In this document: positions 1 through 13,706 of the stretch, in pieces
Layout: each line of letters starts with the position of its first letter
Numbering within the stretch: position 1 is the first letter of the stretch
Source of the DNA: Neospora caninum Liverpool
Taxonomy: Eukaryota; Apicomplexa; Conoidasida; Eucoccidiorida; Sarcocystidae
Direction: 5' to 3'
DNA: 64,000 nt
Assembly (NCBI RefSeq): GCF_000208865.1
Contig: NC_018398.1
Span: forward strand, 682,001-746,000
The notes under the pieces: model-generated
What the model was told of the DNA's origin: nothing
Seen by the model: the letters and a program-made list of their open reading frames with translations, nothing else
The model's database searches: none
Made by a program: the position numbers and the translations under genes

Positions 1-3000
1 GCTGCGGGCAGTCTCCACGCCGTTTCGCTGCCGCCGCACGTCTACCCTGGACTGTCCCGCGACTCTTCAGACGCAGTGCGACTTTCGTCCGGCGATGGCC
101 GAGTGGCATCTCCCCTCGGCCACACGTCTCGCGACGGACAGCGAGGCAGTCCTGTGCTTCGAGCGCCCAACGGGGTTGGCGAAGCATCAGAAGTTCCAAA
201 CGCTCCGGCCTCAGCGAATGCTTCAGCGCCTCCTTCGTCCGGACCAGCGGTGGACAGTCGAGTCAGAGGGCTTCCAGTCACTTTGCTGCTGCTGCGAATT
301 GTCGACATGGAGCGGGTCGGAACAACAACGCCTCTCACTGCTCTTGCTGTTGCTTGTCGCATGCCGGCCGCTTCCGGGGCCTCCGAGGGGCGCTGTCTGC
401 GATTCGCAAACTCCGCCATCGCCACGTGTTCGCCGCCGCACGGCGAAGGAACGGACTTGCTCAGTCCAGCTTCCACGTCCCAGAGTGCCACGGGGTCTGG
501 TCAGGCAGGGCTGACACGTAAACTTTCACCTCCGCCTTCTCTGCAAGGGGGGATGCAGCGGAGGACGTCAAGAGGACAGGAGGACACCACAGATATTCCC
601 GGCGTTCCCCACAGCACCACTTTCTTAACAAGCAACGACGGGAGTGAACCCCCCGCGAGTCGCCTCGACGACACTTCCACTGCGTCCGATGCCATCCTGG
701 CCACCGGGGCTTCCAGGGTGCGGCAGCCGTGTAGCAACCCGAGTGGGAATGACGCTCCACGAGAGGATACCAGTTCCCCCTCACTTAGCTTTCTGCGCTC
801 GCATTCAGAGGAACTTGGGTCTGTGGGAGAAATCCTCATTTTCGCGGGTGATGAGAGAGGCCGCGTGCGTGTCTGGGACGTATCCGTGATCCTCGCTCTC
901 CTCCCAGGGACGGAACAGGTGATGCCCAAAACAGACTGGCAGCCTCATAGAGTGTACTGCGACGATCTTCGTGACAGCACGATGGGTCTTTTTAAGCAAA
1001 TGGTCCCGTTACACCGCGTCGCCAAGCTCCCGTTCTACGCGTTGCCAAAACCAACCGACAGCAACGCGGCGACGATGCAAACGCGCGGTCGGTGGCCCGA
1101 GAGCCCACCCTGCCTTCCTTCCCGCCTAGCCACCTCCAAAGCTGCCTTGGTGGAGGAGAGGGAAAGATTAGACTCTGGTTCAGCCGCTCGTGGCGAGGAT
1201 AGAGGTGAGATTCAGGGGTAGCCAACCGCGGGGCGAAAAAAAAATACCGGGAAAGCTCAACGATCACCTGAGAGAGATTCCGCCTTGCTTCAAAAGGCTC
1301 ACTTGGACCATTCGAAAAAAGGTTGCAACGAAAACGAAGAGATGCGTTTTGGCACAGTGCGAGTTCACCTGTGCCTTCCTGCCTCAGACAATCAGGGAAA
1401 TCTCAGCCACGATGTCTGTGCGTCTTGGAAAAGAACGCGATCTCGCTGGCAGCCCCTCTTAAAAAGACGGAGGGCGCAGAAATCCTTTTGTGCACTGCGT
1501 GACACGCGTCTTTTGGGGTGCTTCGCCTTTGCCTACAAAAGTGTTTGTCTCTATAGACTAATGCCGAGGTTCCGAATACCGTGAATAACGACTGCTCTGT
1601 GCATCCTTTTTCAGAGTTGGCTGCAGGCTGGCCTCAGACGCGGCCAGCCTCTCCAGAAGCCGTCGACCCAGCCTGGGTAGGGAGAGAGGGAACCAGCTCT
1701 TTGGCGCAAAACCGAGTTCGGATCAGCTCTGCCGATGCTCCTACGAACGGCAACGCCCTGGCTCTTCCCTCGCGGCCGGCGCGGGGGAGTCCGGACTCTC
1801 GTCCTCCAAGCAGGCCGCTGGCACCCATTGTCGCCAGAGTTCGCGACGAACGAGGCGTCACGCCCACTGTCCAAGGGGCAGCCCGGTCGTCTACGAGACC
1901 CGACGCGCGAGAGACTGATCCTGGAGACACAGCTGGCAGCAGTCTTGCGCGCTATCCAAGTTCAGAGCCCTTGACAACTCAGAGACGAAACAGCGTTAGG
2001 GCTCCTGGAGCAGGCGCCCTCGGCCTGCCTGACCGCTCGTCCAGTGTGACAGCTCGGCTCTCCGGAGGGCCCGGCAGCGGCGTCGGGGGAGCGGATTCTG
2101 TCGACGTGTCACCGTATTTCGGATGTAACTGGTCAGGGGAACCTGCGGCAACAATGGATCCTTTTCTGCCGACAGACGAAGCTCCTGCTCTTTTTCCAAG
2201 AGCGCCTGTGAAGCTCGTTGGAATGTGGAAGGCACACAGAGGCAGTGTGAAGAGCCTTCAGGTTCTTCCACTGGGGAACAGCAGCCTCCAGAGAAATGCA
2301 CGCAGCGCACACAGTGGTCGCGTGCGTACGTCGCCGTCGGGGGCATCGGACGAAGAGCTGGGAAGTGTAAATCCCCAGAGCGCTCCGTCGAGGCGTGGAC
2401 GACCTCCGCCTGTCAAGACGCTCTTGGTGTCTGCGGGCGAAGACGGCGCCGCCCGAATTTGGGACGTCTCGGCGCTTTCGCGGTCTGAAGAGCCCCCGAG
2501 ACGAACTTTACCTACGATGTTCCTCGATCTGGCCCAAGAGAGACACAGCGCGCCGATGCGGGGCGCGGGTCTAAAACCTGCGCACGGGCCGTCCTTCGCG
2601 CACTACCCGAGCTTGCCTGCGCCTAGCAGAGAAGCGGGCGTGGACGGGGATGTGCGCGACTCCGCTCTTGCCCCGACTCCTGCGGCCCGAAACTCCCCTC
2701 TACGCTTGCAGACCCACGGGAGCGTGCCGGCCCTTCCGCCTTCGCGGAGCCCCCGTTCCGGCGACAAGGATTCCCGAGCGGGGTGTCCACGGTCGACAGA
2801 GGCTGGAGGGACCTGGCCCGACGCGGAAGAACGAGGTGCGTGGGCAGTACCCAGCTCAGACAGCAGCTGCGCAAGCGGCGCGTCCAACTTCAGAGTTGGA
2901 ACCCTCTCGCGCGGCTCCACGCCCTGGCGAGCTGGCCGAGGCGGGGCGCTGGGCGGTCCGGACCAGTCGGTGGTTCTCGTTGGCGACCTGCAGGCACAAG

Positions 3001-3527
3001 CAAGCGCGTTCCAGGGCGAGGCAGGCAGAGGAAGCGACGCCTACGGAGAACCGCCCGCCGTCGGTCTGACGGTAGGTTGCGCGACGTTGTGGGATATCGA
3101 TTTCGCTGAGCTGGACGGAGCCCCCGGGGTCGGGAACGGCAGCGGCGCGCCGCCCGTGGGGGCCAGGCGACTTCTCGAGACGCACCTGCGGGTGAAGGAA
3201 CTTGCTCGGCAGCAACAACTCAAAGAAGAACAAGCGGCCGTTCAGCTGGAGCGTTCGTTGCAGTTTGAAGTCCCCCACCTGCTCTTGCCACGTGGCGGGA
3301 AAGACCCGAGCGAGGAGGGAGAGGCGCGAAGAGGCCGCGACGGCGGTGGCGACTCCCGGAAAACGCTCCAAAAAGACGCTCTCCCCGAGGAATACGCGAT
3401 CGGGCCGAACGGGCAATTCATTCTCGGCGGGGGAAACTGGGTGAAAGGAGGCGACAAAGGAGGCGGGATCTGGGCCGCAGTGTATGCAAAGCGAAGGAGT
3501 CTGATGGACAGAACCGCCTCGTTCTAG
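1..3527 (+). CDS. WD40-repeat protein, 3' part (5' end outside window)
   Basis: Two exons are visible: <1-1204, open from the first base, and 1615-3527, ending in TAG. The donor is AG|GTGAGA at 1205 and the acceptor TTTTTCAG before 1615. Phase agrees (1 nt plus 2 nt make a Glu codon). WD40 signatures are GRVRVWDVS near base 870, a repeat opening WKAHRGSVKSLQ near 2225, and DGAARIWDVS near 2445. In the family such repeats form beta-propellers that serve as scaffolds. Long Ser/Pro/Arg-rich, probably disordered stretches separate the repeats and would form large loops. The C-terminus is a charged helix (LARQQQLKEEQAAVQLE) followed by a Gly-rich segment (LGGGNWVKGGDKGGG). The visible protein is about 1,038 residues. 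I do not recognise the orthologue, and partner and location cannot be read from the sequence. Confidence 0.75.
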
Positions 3528-5385
3528 CGGGAAAGGAAGCGGGAGGAAGTGGGCGCGCGTGCGCAGTGTGCGTTGCTCGTTTGTCGCCAAGACTCTCAGT
3601 TCACTTGCGAGACCGGAAGCTACCTGGTCCCTGTCTGACACCGCATCCACACAAATTTTTCCCTCAGAGGGCGACTGCGGCCTGCTCACGAGTTTCCTCC
3701 GCACACGCCGTTCTCTCTCGTACGAGGCGACGGACAAACACGAGCCGTATAGGGTGTGGAATTTACGCCATCGACGAAAAGGCGAACTGCGCACTCGTCC
3801 GGCGAAAAAGGAAACGTTTCGTCGGCGCACTTGGCGTTCAAATGCTCGCTTGCGGCCGGATTCGCTGGAAGTACCCAGAGTGTGAATGTGTGTGGAGAGG
3901 AGTCCGTATGCGTCCGCGTTTCTGCGTGTATCTGTGCATACATCGGTACACCTGGTGTAGAGATATACGTGTTGACCACAGGTAAGCATTTCCGCAAGCG
4001 CGTTCCATTTGTACGTGGACTGCGCATGTTTCACGCTATCTCTTCTCTTGCTAGACACACGCATCTGTAGCGAAAGGTGCGCCCCTCTTCTTCTGTGTCT
4101 GAAGAGGAGGCCTGTCGGCCAGAAGGGACCGTCGGTGGGAAATCTCGCCGCTCTCTAGGCGACTTGGACGGGACACACTTGTTCGTGGAGCCGAATGCAG
4201 CGAACCTTTGGTCCGTCTAAACATTCCTTTTCGAGTCCACTTGGACCGCCAGTTTCGTTGTTTACGAAGAGAAGCGACAGCGCTGTCGCCTTTGTCTCCA
4301 CCGGCGAACCCGCCGGATGCACACCAAGAATCCACGACGGTGTGTTTTCGTTGCGTGCACCACTCAAAAGGCGCGCTAGCCAAAGCACGGCCCCCAACCC
4401 CGCGAACCGGCCGAGCAGGAAAACTCGGAAACTCAGCTCGTGAGGCGAGAAGCGAGAAACTGACAGAGAGAATCGGTCTCAAAACAGTAACTGGGGAGGC
4501 TGTGTCTTGTGCTCGTCGCCTCACGCTAAGATCCTGTGAGCGCAAACGGCTGGGAAGCAAACAATCGGCGAAGGTAAAAAAACCAAGGGTGGACAGTGCT
4601 CTCGACCTCCCACGTCGACGCGCGACTGCCGTGGCCGTCCTGAGAGGGCAGGACACAAGAAAATCCGGGGCGGAGGGATGAAGGGGGCGAGAAAAAGGGG
4701 AGGCTTGAAACCCGACAAACACGAAACACAGCTGTTGTCTGCACGCAGGCGTCGATCCGCTCCCCTCGGGTTCTCTTTCGCCACTTCCCGAAGCCTCGCC
4801 GCTTAGAGGGATCCGATCCGTCGTCCGAAAACGTTAAACTCCACAGTCACTGGAATGCCACTGGAACTTTTCTATCTTGACTTCTCGCCTGCTCCGACAC
4901 AACGGGAGAGACTCTACATACCTACATCTATGTATGGGCACATACCAGCATGCATACGTATATATAGAGTATGTATGTAGTGCCTCGAGCAACGAGTATC
5001 TTTGCGCACATCGCAGATGTAGGGGGAAAGACGGAGGAGGCGAATGTTTCTGCATGTACTGATGCCACAAGTTAGGTACAGGAGACTCTGTACAAACACA
5101 GATGCGAGAAGACCTATTTTGTTCGTCGAGTTGGACGAACGAGGCATTCGTCCTCAAAAAGCGCGCTGACTGCATTTATGACACGTGATTCGTTCCCGCA
5201 CCCAAGACGCTCCAGTTGTTCGGGAACACCTCCATTCTGTAAGGATAGTATATGTGCGGCAACGCAGTCGGTACGAAGGCGAAAACGGGTAGATGATGAA
5301 TCAGCGACTGAAAAACCTTTTATGCTGGCTTTAATGCCGATACACGCCAGTCTTGAGGGAAACACACGCATTCGACCTAGGTGCG
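3528..5385. other. Convergent spacer, no gene seen
   Basis: This lies between the stop of the WD40 gene (+) and the stop of the CPSF2 gene (-), so it should hold both 3' UTRs and polyadenylation regions. Open frames here (for example 4051-4722 minus) are rich in Arg/Ser/Pro, show no conserved motif and have no supporting splice context. I see no RNA gene or repeat worth naming apart from short TATA-rich runs near 4960. Confidence 0.5.
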
Positions 5386-8300
5386 TCACACCAAAATATA
5401 TCGGTTTCGGCCGGATCTCTCTCGATTTTTCGTCTCTCTTCCGCGGCTCCGTACCTGGACAATTCTGATCGTTGCGCAGTTCGCGACACTGAGGACTTCG
5501 CCCTGAGGTGCAAAAGCGATTTCGTTCTTGGCTTCGCTTGCGCCTTCTCTCTCTCTTGCCGCGTTCTCGCCGTCGCGCTCTCCTTCACAGCCCAGATGCC
5601 CCCACAAGTGCTGCGCAACGTCTCCGAGCTGGAGTCGGCCGAGCAGCAGCGTGGCCCGTCTGTCGTCTTTGTCTCCTTTCGCGTCTCCCAAGGTCCTTGT
5701 CTCTCGCAAAGAGGAGGCGCGTCGTTCTCCCTCGTCGTCCTGAGGAGACACTTCCACACCGTCGGCCAGCCCATTCGAAGCCCCGCCTCGTGCCGAGGTC
5801 GTCTCTTGGGCATTTTGCATGCCTGCGTCTCTCTGGGTAGCAGAGGCGTCCCCTCCGCCGGTCGCTGTTTCTTCAAGTGTGGGGTCGTCGCAGGAGACCA
5901 GGCGGAAAGAAGGCCTTAACGAGGGACACCAGAAGCTACCAGACTGAGAAGCCGCGCACGCGCCCGCGGGGCCGAACCGCCGACGCCGCGCCTTCGATCC
6001 AGAACCGCAGAGATACCTAAGAAGGAAAAACAAGACGAGGGTAGAAGACGGAGAAACTGAAAAGTCCACGACACATAAAAACGAAGCAAAGATCAACCTG
6101 TTGCGAGACGACTACCCATACACATATATTTGTGTATTTATTCGAAATGTTTAGAGAAGACGCCGTGCAAAGACAGATGGAGCGACACTTTCGCGTGTCA
6201 ACCAAGTAGGGAAGGCGGCCACGTTCACTTGAGGTTCACATCGACCCCCTCGCTTTTTCCGAGACATGCGCCTTTCTCTCGCACCTTTTCTTTCGCGTCG
6301 TCTCTGTGGGGTCAATTCCGTTCTCGCCGCCAGGCCCTGTCTCCTCTTCCCGCTCTTCGCCACTCAACACCTGGACGGCGCCGCGAGCGCGCGCGACGAA
6401 GCACAACCGCTGTCCCCAATTCGGGGTGTCTCTTTCTCCTCGGTCGGCCCCCTGGCGAGGGCCTCGCTTTCGGGGGCCCTGGAGCCCAGTCGCGCCCGAC
6501 AGGACCTGCAGGCGCGGGGTCTCGGGCCCCCGGGCCGTCCGCGCCGCGGGGACCGGCACTGCATGCGCCTGGAGCTCGGCCCACAGCCGGCGGTCGAGAC
6601 GCAGCACGGCCTGTCCAGAGGGGAGGTCGAGAACGCCCACGTGGTTTACGCGTGGAGCGAGAGCGATCGGAGATGCAGCTGAGAACGCCCGCGGAACCAG
6701 CAGCTGGACGCGCGCGTGGGCCCCCAGAGCCGCGAGGAGATCCGAGACGAGTCTGTGGCCGAGGTCGACCTGCGCGGTTTCGGAGCGGAAGGCGGTATCC
6801 CCAGAAGGCAGGTCGTTGAGGCGATCGGCGTGGGCTCGGATCGCGTCTTGTGTCTCTTTGCCCCGGGACGAGGAACCGGGTTTCAAGGCCTCAGCGTCGC
6901 CCTGTCCCGCGTCGGTCATCTCGACCTCTTCGCCGTCTTGCACCGAGGCAGCTGCGACCGAAGACGCGCTGTCTCCTTTCTCGGCCTCGGGAGCAGCGAG
7001 GGACACAGAGCCACGCGTCTCCGGCTGAGTCGGCAGACCGCATGAGCTCACCAGACCGCGTGTCAGAGACCCCGCTGTCGACGGCAGGAGGAAGACGTTC
7101 TGGGGCCGCAGAAGCGAAAGGAAATTCACCAACCCTTGGAGGCTTGTGACGCCCTCGAGGCCTCCCGAGAAACACTCGACGTGGCAACGCACGCTCACTT
7201 TCACGGTGTGGCTCTCGACTCCCGTCGGATCTTCGCCGCCGTACCAATGCCTGGAAGAAGAACGACGGGGACGCAGGAAACGCATGAGCAGGGGCCGCGG
7301 AAAGGACAGTGCGAGAGAAGCGGGAAGCAGACAGGCGAGCCCAGGAACAGGGAACAGGAGGAAGAAGGCGTTTGAAGAGAAGGGAGAAAACCGAAGCCTT
7401 CTCCAAGCACCCCCCGGGGTTTCCCCCCGTCACGGCCTAACTTCCCCCAGACACCACCAGACGCCGTCCCGTGAGAGAAAAGAAGAGCAGGATGGCTCCA
7501 GGAATGTGGAGAGACAAACGTGCTGAGGGCGCAGATAAAGCTCCTCCTGACCCTGCCTACCTCAGCTGTCTTCGCCAGGGCGGCAGAGCGTCTTGAAGGC
7601 GATACGCGTCGCTGGCTGTGTGGCCCAAGCCGGGGGCGAGAACGCCCGGCGTCGCGCCCGTGAGAGCCGAAGGACAGGCCGAGGAAGAGACCCCGAAAGC
7701 GAAGGGAAGGGAAGGGAGTCCACGCCACGGAGACGCGGCAGCGACGTGGCCTCCGCCCTTCGCCAGCAGCAACTCCGCTTTCATTCTCTCTTGTCTACAC
7801 AGCACAGCGACATACACAAGGGCGCAATCGGCCATCCAGGAGCCTTAGGGTCCACACCAAAGAAGCGTAACTAGTCGAGGGTGCATGGACCAACCAGAGA
7901 CTGCAGAACTGTGAAGAGGGAAAAAGGCACGAGCCGAAGGCCGAACGCGGGGGCCGCGCAAGGCGCAAGAATGGAACGGCAATGAGAACGAGAACGAGAG
8001 AGACTGAGCACACACACAAAGGCACGGAAGACCCCGGCGGAAGGCGAGGCAGCAGAGAAGCAAGAAGCGAGACTGATGAAGGATGAGCAATGGAAAGAGA
8101 CGGAGAGACGAGCGGACGAGACCGAGCCCGCAACGGGTAACGCGAAAGCACACGCAGTCACACACGATTTGATCCCGCTGACTCAACGTCAAAGTTGTAA
8201 GTCCAACGCCCTACATCCTCTCGTTTTCTTTTCGGGGAGACACCAGAAAGGCAAAGCCGACCTGAGACCTTGGAGACGGATGGGAGCTGCGTCTCCGCAG

Positions 8301-11300
8301 TGTCGACTGATCTCCCGTCAATTTGTTTTTTCTGCATTTTCCGATGAAGAAGGGAACCTCTGTGTCGACTGTCTTTCGGATATCGGATGCACTGGACATC
8401 TCCGTTTCCCACGAGTCTCTCACCTTCTTCGTGGCGCGCCGGCGATCCGTTTTTCGGCCTCCGTGAGGTGTCTGCACACCGCGGCCCCCCCTGGGAAGAG
8501 GCCAGCGGGAGGGAGAGCGAAGCGCGCCGCGAGCGCCGCTCGTTCGTCGCTTGTCCAGACGCCTCCGCCGGCCCACAGGAGTTTCGAGCCGGCCGTCAGG
8601 GGAGAGGCCAAGGCATCCAAAGACGCCACGGCGGAGGAAGGTCCAGAGGAAGACGTCCCCACAGACTGAAAACAGAAAGCGAGACATCCAGACGCATCGG
8701 CGGAGAGTCAAACCGGGCATGCATTTTGTCAGAAAAACAGCGTCGCGAAGCGAGGGTCTCAGACCCCGCACAGCGCCATCGCCAAGGAAGCAAAGCAAAT
8801 GAAACTCCAGCGAAGGACGCGGCACAAGGCCATCCCCCCCTCGAAGCACGTGTCTCTCTCAGCCCCTCAAACGAGGACGAGAACAGGCGAGCTAGGGCGT
8901 ACCAGGGTTGCCGCAGTCCAGATGGCTTTCTGCTCGGCGCTCACAGCCACGCCAAAGTCTTCTTCTTTTCCTTCCTTTTTGAGGGCGGCGTCTCCTTCGA
9001 GTCCGCCGACACGTCGGCCTGCGATCGTCGCTGCAACCTTCGAGTCTTGTTCCTTCACTGCGCGTTTCCCTTCCCGCTGGACGCCGGCTGATTCGCCGTC
9101 TTCGCCTGTCTCTTCGCGCAGGGAGGCGCAAGAGAAGCCGAGCGCAGGCTGGGCAAAGTCGTCGCGGTCGCCGTGCATGCGGGGCCCGCGCGTCTCCAGC
9201 CAGTCACTGTCTCCGGAGTCCTCCAGGTCGTCGGTGGGGACTCGGGAGGAGACACCTGGCACAGGGCCTTCAGAAGCTCGGTCCGCACTCTCCCGCGCAG
9301 TCTCTTCGGGGACTTCGCCCTCCGTCGGCTCGGCAGCCGCGGCGAGCTCGGGCTGGGCGTAGAACGCGTCGTCGCCGAGGGACAAGGCAGGCGGCGCGAA
9401 CGGAAACAACGAGGGTGCTGCGTCGATGTCTTCGAGCTTCGCAGGGACGAGATCATCGTCGTAGTCGACCAAGTCCCGGTCGTCTCCGTCGTGCAACAGC
9501 AGAGGGCCCTTCTCTTCTTCCGCCTCGTCCTCCACCTGAACGTCGTGGTCTTCCTCGCATTCCATCGGCTGCTCCGGCTCTTCGGCATCACAGCCCCCCT
9601 CTCCGGGCTGTCTCTTCTTGTCGAGCTCGACTTTTGTCCGCCGCGCCTTCTCCCTCTCAAAGAGGCGGAGAAGCTCCTCGGGCGACAGCGCGATTCGCCG
9701 TGTCTGTGTCAGCACGAGCTCCGTAAAGGAGCTTTCGCCCTTTCCCTCCGCAACATCCGGCCTTTCGCTCGGAAACGGCGTCCCCTCGTTCAAACCGGCC
9801 GAGGCACCGGACGCGCCACGCGCGCTCTGCGCGCTCCACACGCGGTGGGCAGTCGTGCCTGCCGTGCCACGAGACAGACAGAAACCAGAAAAAACCTTTC
9901 GGCGTGGCGAAACAATCAAACGCCACATGAAACAATACAGAACCGGAGAGACACAACACATCTATACACGTACATTGGTGCATTCACGAAAAAACAGATA
10001 TATGCATTTACAGAGAGAGAGTCAAGCATACACTCACGTCTAAATACACCTGCATATTTATGCATTTATATATATATATATATATATGTATCTGTGTAGT
10101 TATTTGCACACGTCTCTCTGTCTGCTCGGCTGTGGGAATAGCATGAGTTGACCCCATCGACAGATCACTTGATCGGTAAGTCAGTTTGATTCGCTGAATT
10201 TCAGTTTTATACACACGTGGAATGACGGTTGTTCGTTCTCTCTCGGCGCTCGTCTCCTTTTCTTACCCGGCCAGGGTTCTGAGAGAAAGAAGACGACATT
10301 TTCTTCTTCCTCGGCCTCTCGGATGAGGAGACTTCTTCCAAACCCTGAGTCGAGGCTCGCAGGGACGCATACGAAGACACAGCCCGGCCTTTTGCGTGGG
10401 TCATCCGTGTTTTTCGACTCTCGCTCGCGATGCTGTCGCTGCTGAAGAACGTACTCCACTTCGGGCTCCGTCGACAGCAACTTGACGAACTTCAAATTCC
10501 CAAAGGGCACCCCACAACCGCTGCTCCACGGACCTGTCCCCGCTGTCCCCTGCGGGGCGCGTCCTCCCCCAAAAACTCCGCCAGCAGGGACGCCCGGCCC
10601 AAGAGAGCCCGCACCGCGTCCCCCGCCCAAGTCAGCCAAAACGGCTTCCGCATGCACTTCTTCTCCTTTTCTGCGAGCGCCCCACGCCCCGCGCTGTCTC
10701 TGGGCCCCGGCGTCGCCCGCCGTTGGCGGAACCAGGCACGGCGTGCCATCTGTGCCCGGCGCCAGAGTTGAGGAGACACCGCTAGTTGGGCTCCAAACTG
10801 GAGCCGGTGGCAAGGGCGACCCGGAGGGCCCATTCCCACCTGCTGCGTTGTCTCTGTCTCCTTCCTCCCCAGCTCGGGCCGGAGCCTCTTCGGCAGTCAG
10901 TGCACCAGAAATGAATTGCCCGGGCATCTGTTGAGATGGAACGAGGTTTGCGGCCGACGAAAGCGGGGGGAGAGGCTCTCTTGGAGCCTGCTTTCGAGCT
11001 AGCCAGGGCGAGTCCTTCGTCGGTCCTGGGAGCGTAAGAGCTGAGAGGCGATGGGAAACGAGAGAAGAGAGCGAAGCAGAGGAGCCCGCGAAAAGGGGAT
11101 TCACACGCTGAGACGCAAACAGAGTCCGCGCACGCTGCGTGCTTTGTGGCAGGAGTGGACGACAGGCCAGGAGAAACGCGACGGAGACCGGCGAGAGTAG
11201 AAAAATAGGAAAGGAGTGGAGGGAGGGGGCGAGGCGCCAAAGAGCTTCCAGATGCAGCAGCAACTCCAAGAGGGGACCTGCGCAGACAGCGAAAAAACCA

Positions 11301-13706
11301 AAGACGCGCGCGCGCAACGTGAAGAAGAAACTAGAGGGGGGGACGAAGGGAATAGGGAGAACGAGAAAACCTTGCAGAGCATGTATCCAACACACCGGTC
11401 GATCGGGAGAATACGAGGCGCGTGAGGAGCAAGCGGAGAAAGAAAGAAAGAAAAAAAAAAAGAAAGTGGAACAAAGAGCGGTGTAAGCAAAGGCCACCTC
11501 GTCCGACTCACTGCCAACGTCCATAGGAATAATCACATCGCCGCCTCTCTGCAGGACGCGAGCAATCTGGAGGAAAAGTGCACGAAGGGCTGGAATCCTG
11601 CAAACACAAAGAGCGGGGACAAAATGAGGGAGAGGCAATAAGGTGGAAAGGCTAAGAAGACCAGGCACCCGAAAAAGGCAGGTGGGAAGACCGAGAAATA
11701 AAACGGTCGAAACTGCCCTGGGTGTCTCTCGTCAGCATCTTCCCGTCCACACACTCGCAATGCTCAAGAAGAGAGCGAAGCAGGTTCTATAGAACAGGAA
11801 TCCAAGCGAAAGGTATGAATAAGAAACGAAGCCGAGGGCGGCGAAGCGCTGAGTGCCCCAGAGGAACACCCGACGAAGAACGGGGACACGGGAAATCACG
11901 AGAGAGCGACGCGAGAAGACAGCAACGATTCGCAGAAAAGAGCGCAAGTCGAAGAATGGCAGGAGGGCTAGTGCAGAGCAGCGAAAAGACTCGCAAGCAG
12001 TCTCACCGCCACGAGTGGAGCCCCGTCGGAGGCTCGTGCACGTCGGAGATGAAGAGACACGGAGGAGAAAAACTGTCTCTGGAAGGAGAAGAAAACGAGG
12101 GCGACGGAGAAGGAGTCGACGGAGCCGGAAGGACCGAGGGAAGCAGCGACAGCAGAGCGCTCCCATCAACGTGCCTGAGAAAGTCAGATGTGAAGATACG
12201 TCTGTGGAGATAAATTTAGAACGGGAAAAAGTAAAACCCCGCCACACAGAGCAGGGGGGAAAGAGACAAGAGACACCTGAAGAAAAGAGAAAGAGCACAG
12301 CGGAACTGCGCGCGACAGAGACGGAAAGGACAAATCGGGAAAGACCAACGGGAAGAGCAGAGACAGACCCTCAGATCGAGGGGGCAAAAACACTTTTTGA
12401 AGAATCGCGAGCAAAAGAGGAGGGGAGACACCCCACTGCTGTGGCCGATGTGGACGATGGGACAGCGAAGAATCCAAGTGAAAAGAGTCAACGAGCGGAA
12501 GACGGAGGCAACAGAAGGTTTCGCCCCGACGCACCAGAGAGGATTGAGAGAATGGTCGATGGCGAAAATAACTTTTCTTCCATCCGCGTCGAAAAGCCAC
12601 ACAGCGCCTCCGAGGGCGTGGCCTGCCCTGATGCAGTGTACATACACCTCAGTTTCCTCTTCCTCTTCCTCTGAGTCGTCTTCCGTGTCTGACTGGGCTC
12701 GGTCTCGACTGATTGTGTGTTCCGCGTCTGCGCCTTCCGCTCTGTCTCCCTCTTCGCCTTCTTTCCTTCCTCCCCGCTCCCCCATTCGCTTCCGCGGGAA
12801 AAGGCGAACTCGCTCTTCATACCGCAGCACTCGGCAGGCTTCCATGATCACCGAAACGTCTTTAAGCGACACTGGAGTCTCCGGGGTTCCCTGGAACTCA
12901 GAAGTGCTGTCCTGCGCGCCTTGTGCATCTCTCCCTGTCCCAGTCTTTCCCTTCTGCGCCTCCTCTCCTGTGCGCTGTCCCTCTCCACCGGCATCCTCGC
13001 CTGCGCGGGTCCCCCCAGGCGGCACACCCTCTCCTAGCTCAGGTGTTCGTACACCCCGAGGTACGTTGCACGGGCGTACACCGCGGTTTTGTACATTGTT
13101 CAGAACGGCGCCTTCCAGAGCCACCTTCCCCAGTCGTTGGCTAGCTTGCGTCAGAAATGCAGGAACGCTACAGTCTCGGCACGAAGCGGAAAAACAGCAG
13201 CAAAGGTGAAACGGAGAACTCGTAGAGGAAGACTCAGAGAAAGGAAGACAAACTTTCTGGCGAGCGTGCAGTAGAGGCAGACCACCCAGGTGACGCAAGG
13301 ACCCGTGAGATATAAAAATGCCGTCGATTTCGTTCAGGTGCCTGAGCCGCAATCACACGCAGTCATATATATATATATATATATATATGAAGATAGATAT
13401 GCATGTGTGTTTGCACATGGCTGTACCGAAAAATGTACACATATACACATGAGTGCATAGAATGTATGTACGCACCGGTCCACAGTTGAAGAACGTTCAC
13501 AGGTCGCGAGTTTTTTGTCTCATTCCGTTTCTCTGTGATTTTTTCAGGACTTACGGGAGAAGAAGGTCGATGTCATGAGGGTCTAAGAGATCGGTTGCGC
13601 CGCAGTTCATGAGAAGCGAAAATCTTCCCAAGCGAAGAAGCGCCGCATGGGCGCCGCCACATCCCCTCCCCCCCACGTACAGGGGTTCGACTGTAACTCT
13701 GACCAT
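5386..13706 (-). CDS. CPSF2: CPSF2/CPSF100-like cleavage and polyadenylation factor subunit
   Basis: Nine exons on the minus strand: 13706-13555, 13341-12535, 12174-12007, 11597-11512, 11277-10267, 9858-8903, 8665-8424, 7250-6285, 6016-5386. All junction phases agree, giving about 1,672 residues (human CPSF2 is about 780). Conserved blocks run in family order: an N-terminal beta-lactamase core with LLMNCGATD, HLNEIDGIFISHGSLRHLGG and CIRAGHALGGAVWLFD; LFISDVHEPP; a beta-CASP segment with LQRGGDVIIPMDVG; CVFVCVPASLDSGFGRSLL; and C-terminal VKVSVRCHVECFSGG and RLQLGDVAQHLWGHL. The family is the non-catalytic partner of the CPSF73 endonuclease in nuclear mRNA 3'-end cleavage. The HxHxDH motif is degenerate here, as is usual for CPSF100. 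Size comes from acidic and Gly/Ala/Pro-rich inserts in exons 2, 5, 6 and 9. The first ATG follows a spacer shared with the divergent ThrRS gene. The least certain junction is into the last exon. Confidence 0.88.
10067..10087. repeat. TA dinucleotide microsatellite in CPSF2 intron 5
   Basis: About ten TA units lie inside the intron between the CPSF2 exons ending at 10267 and starting at 9858. A similar run occurs at 13364-13388 in CPSF2 intron 1. Such TA runs recur in introns and spacers of this window and never in predicted exons. Confidence 0.9.

Noticed and set aside
4051..4722. 223-codon minus-strand open frame
   Set aside because: Arg/Ser/Pro-rich, no family motif, no splice context, and located between two convergent 3' ends.
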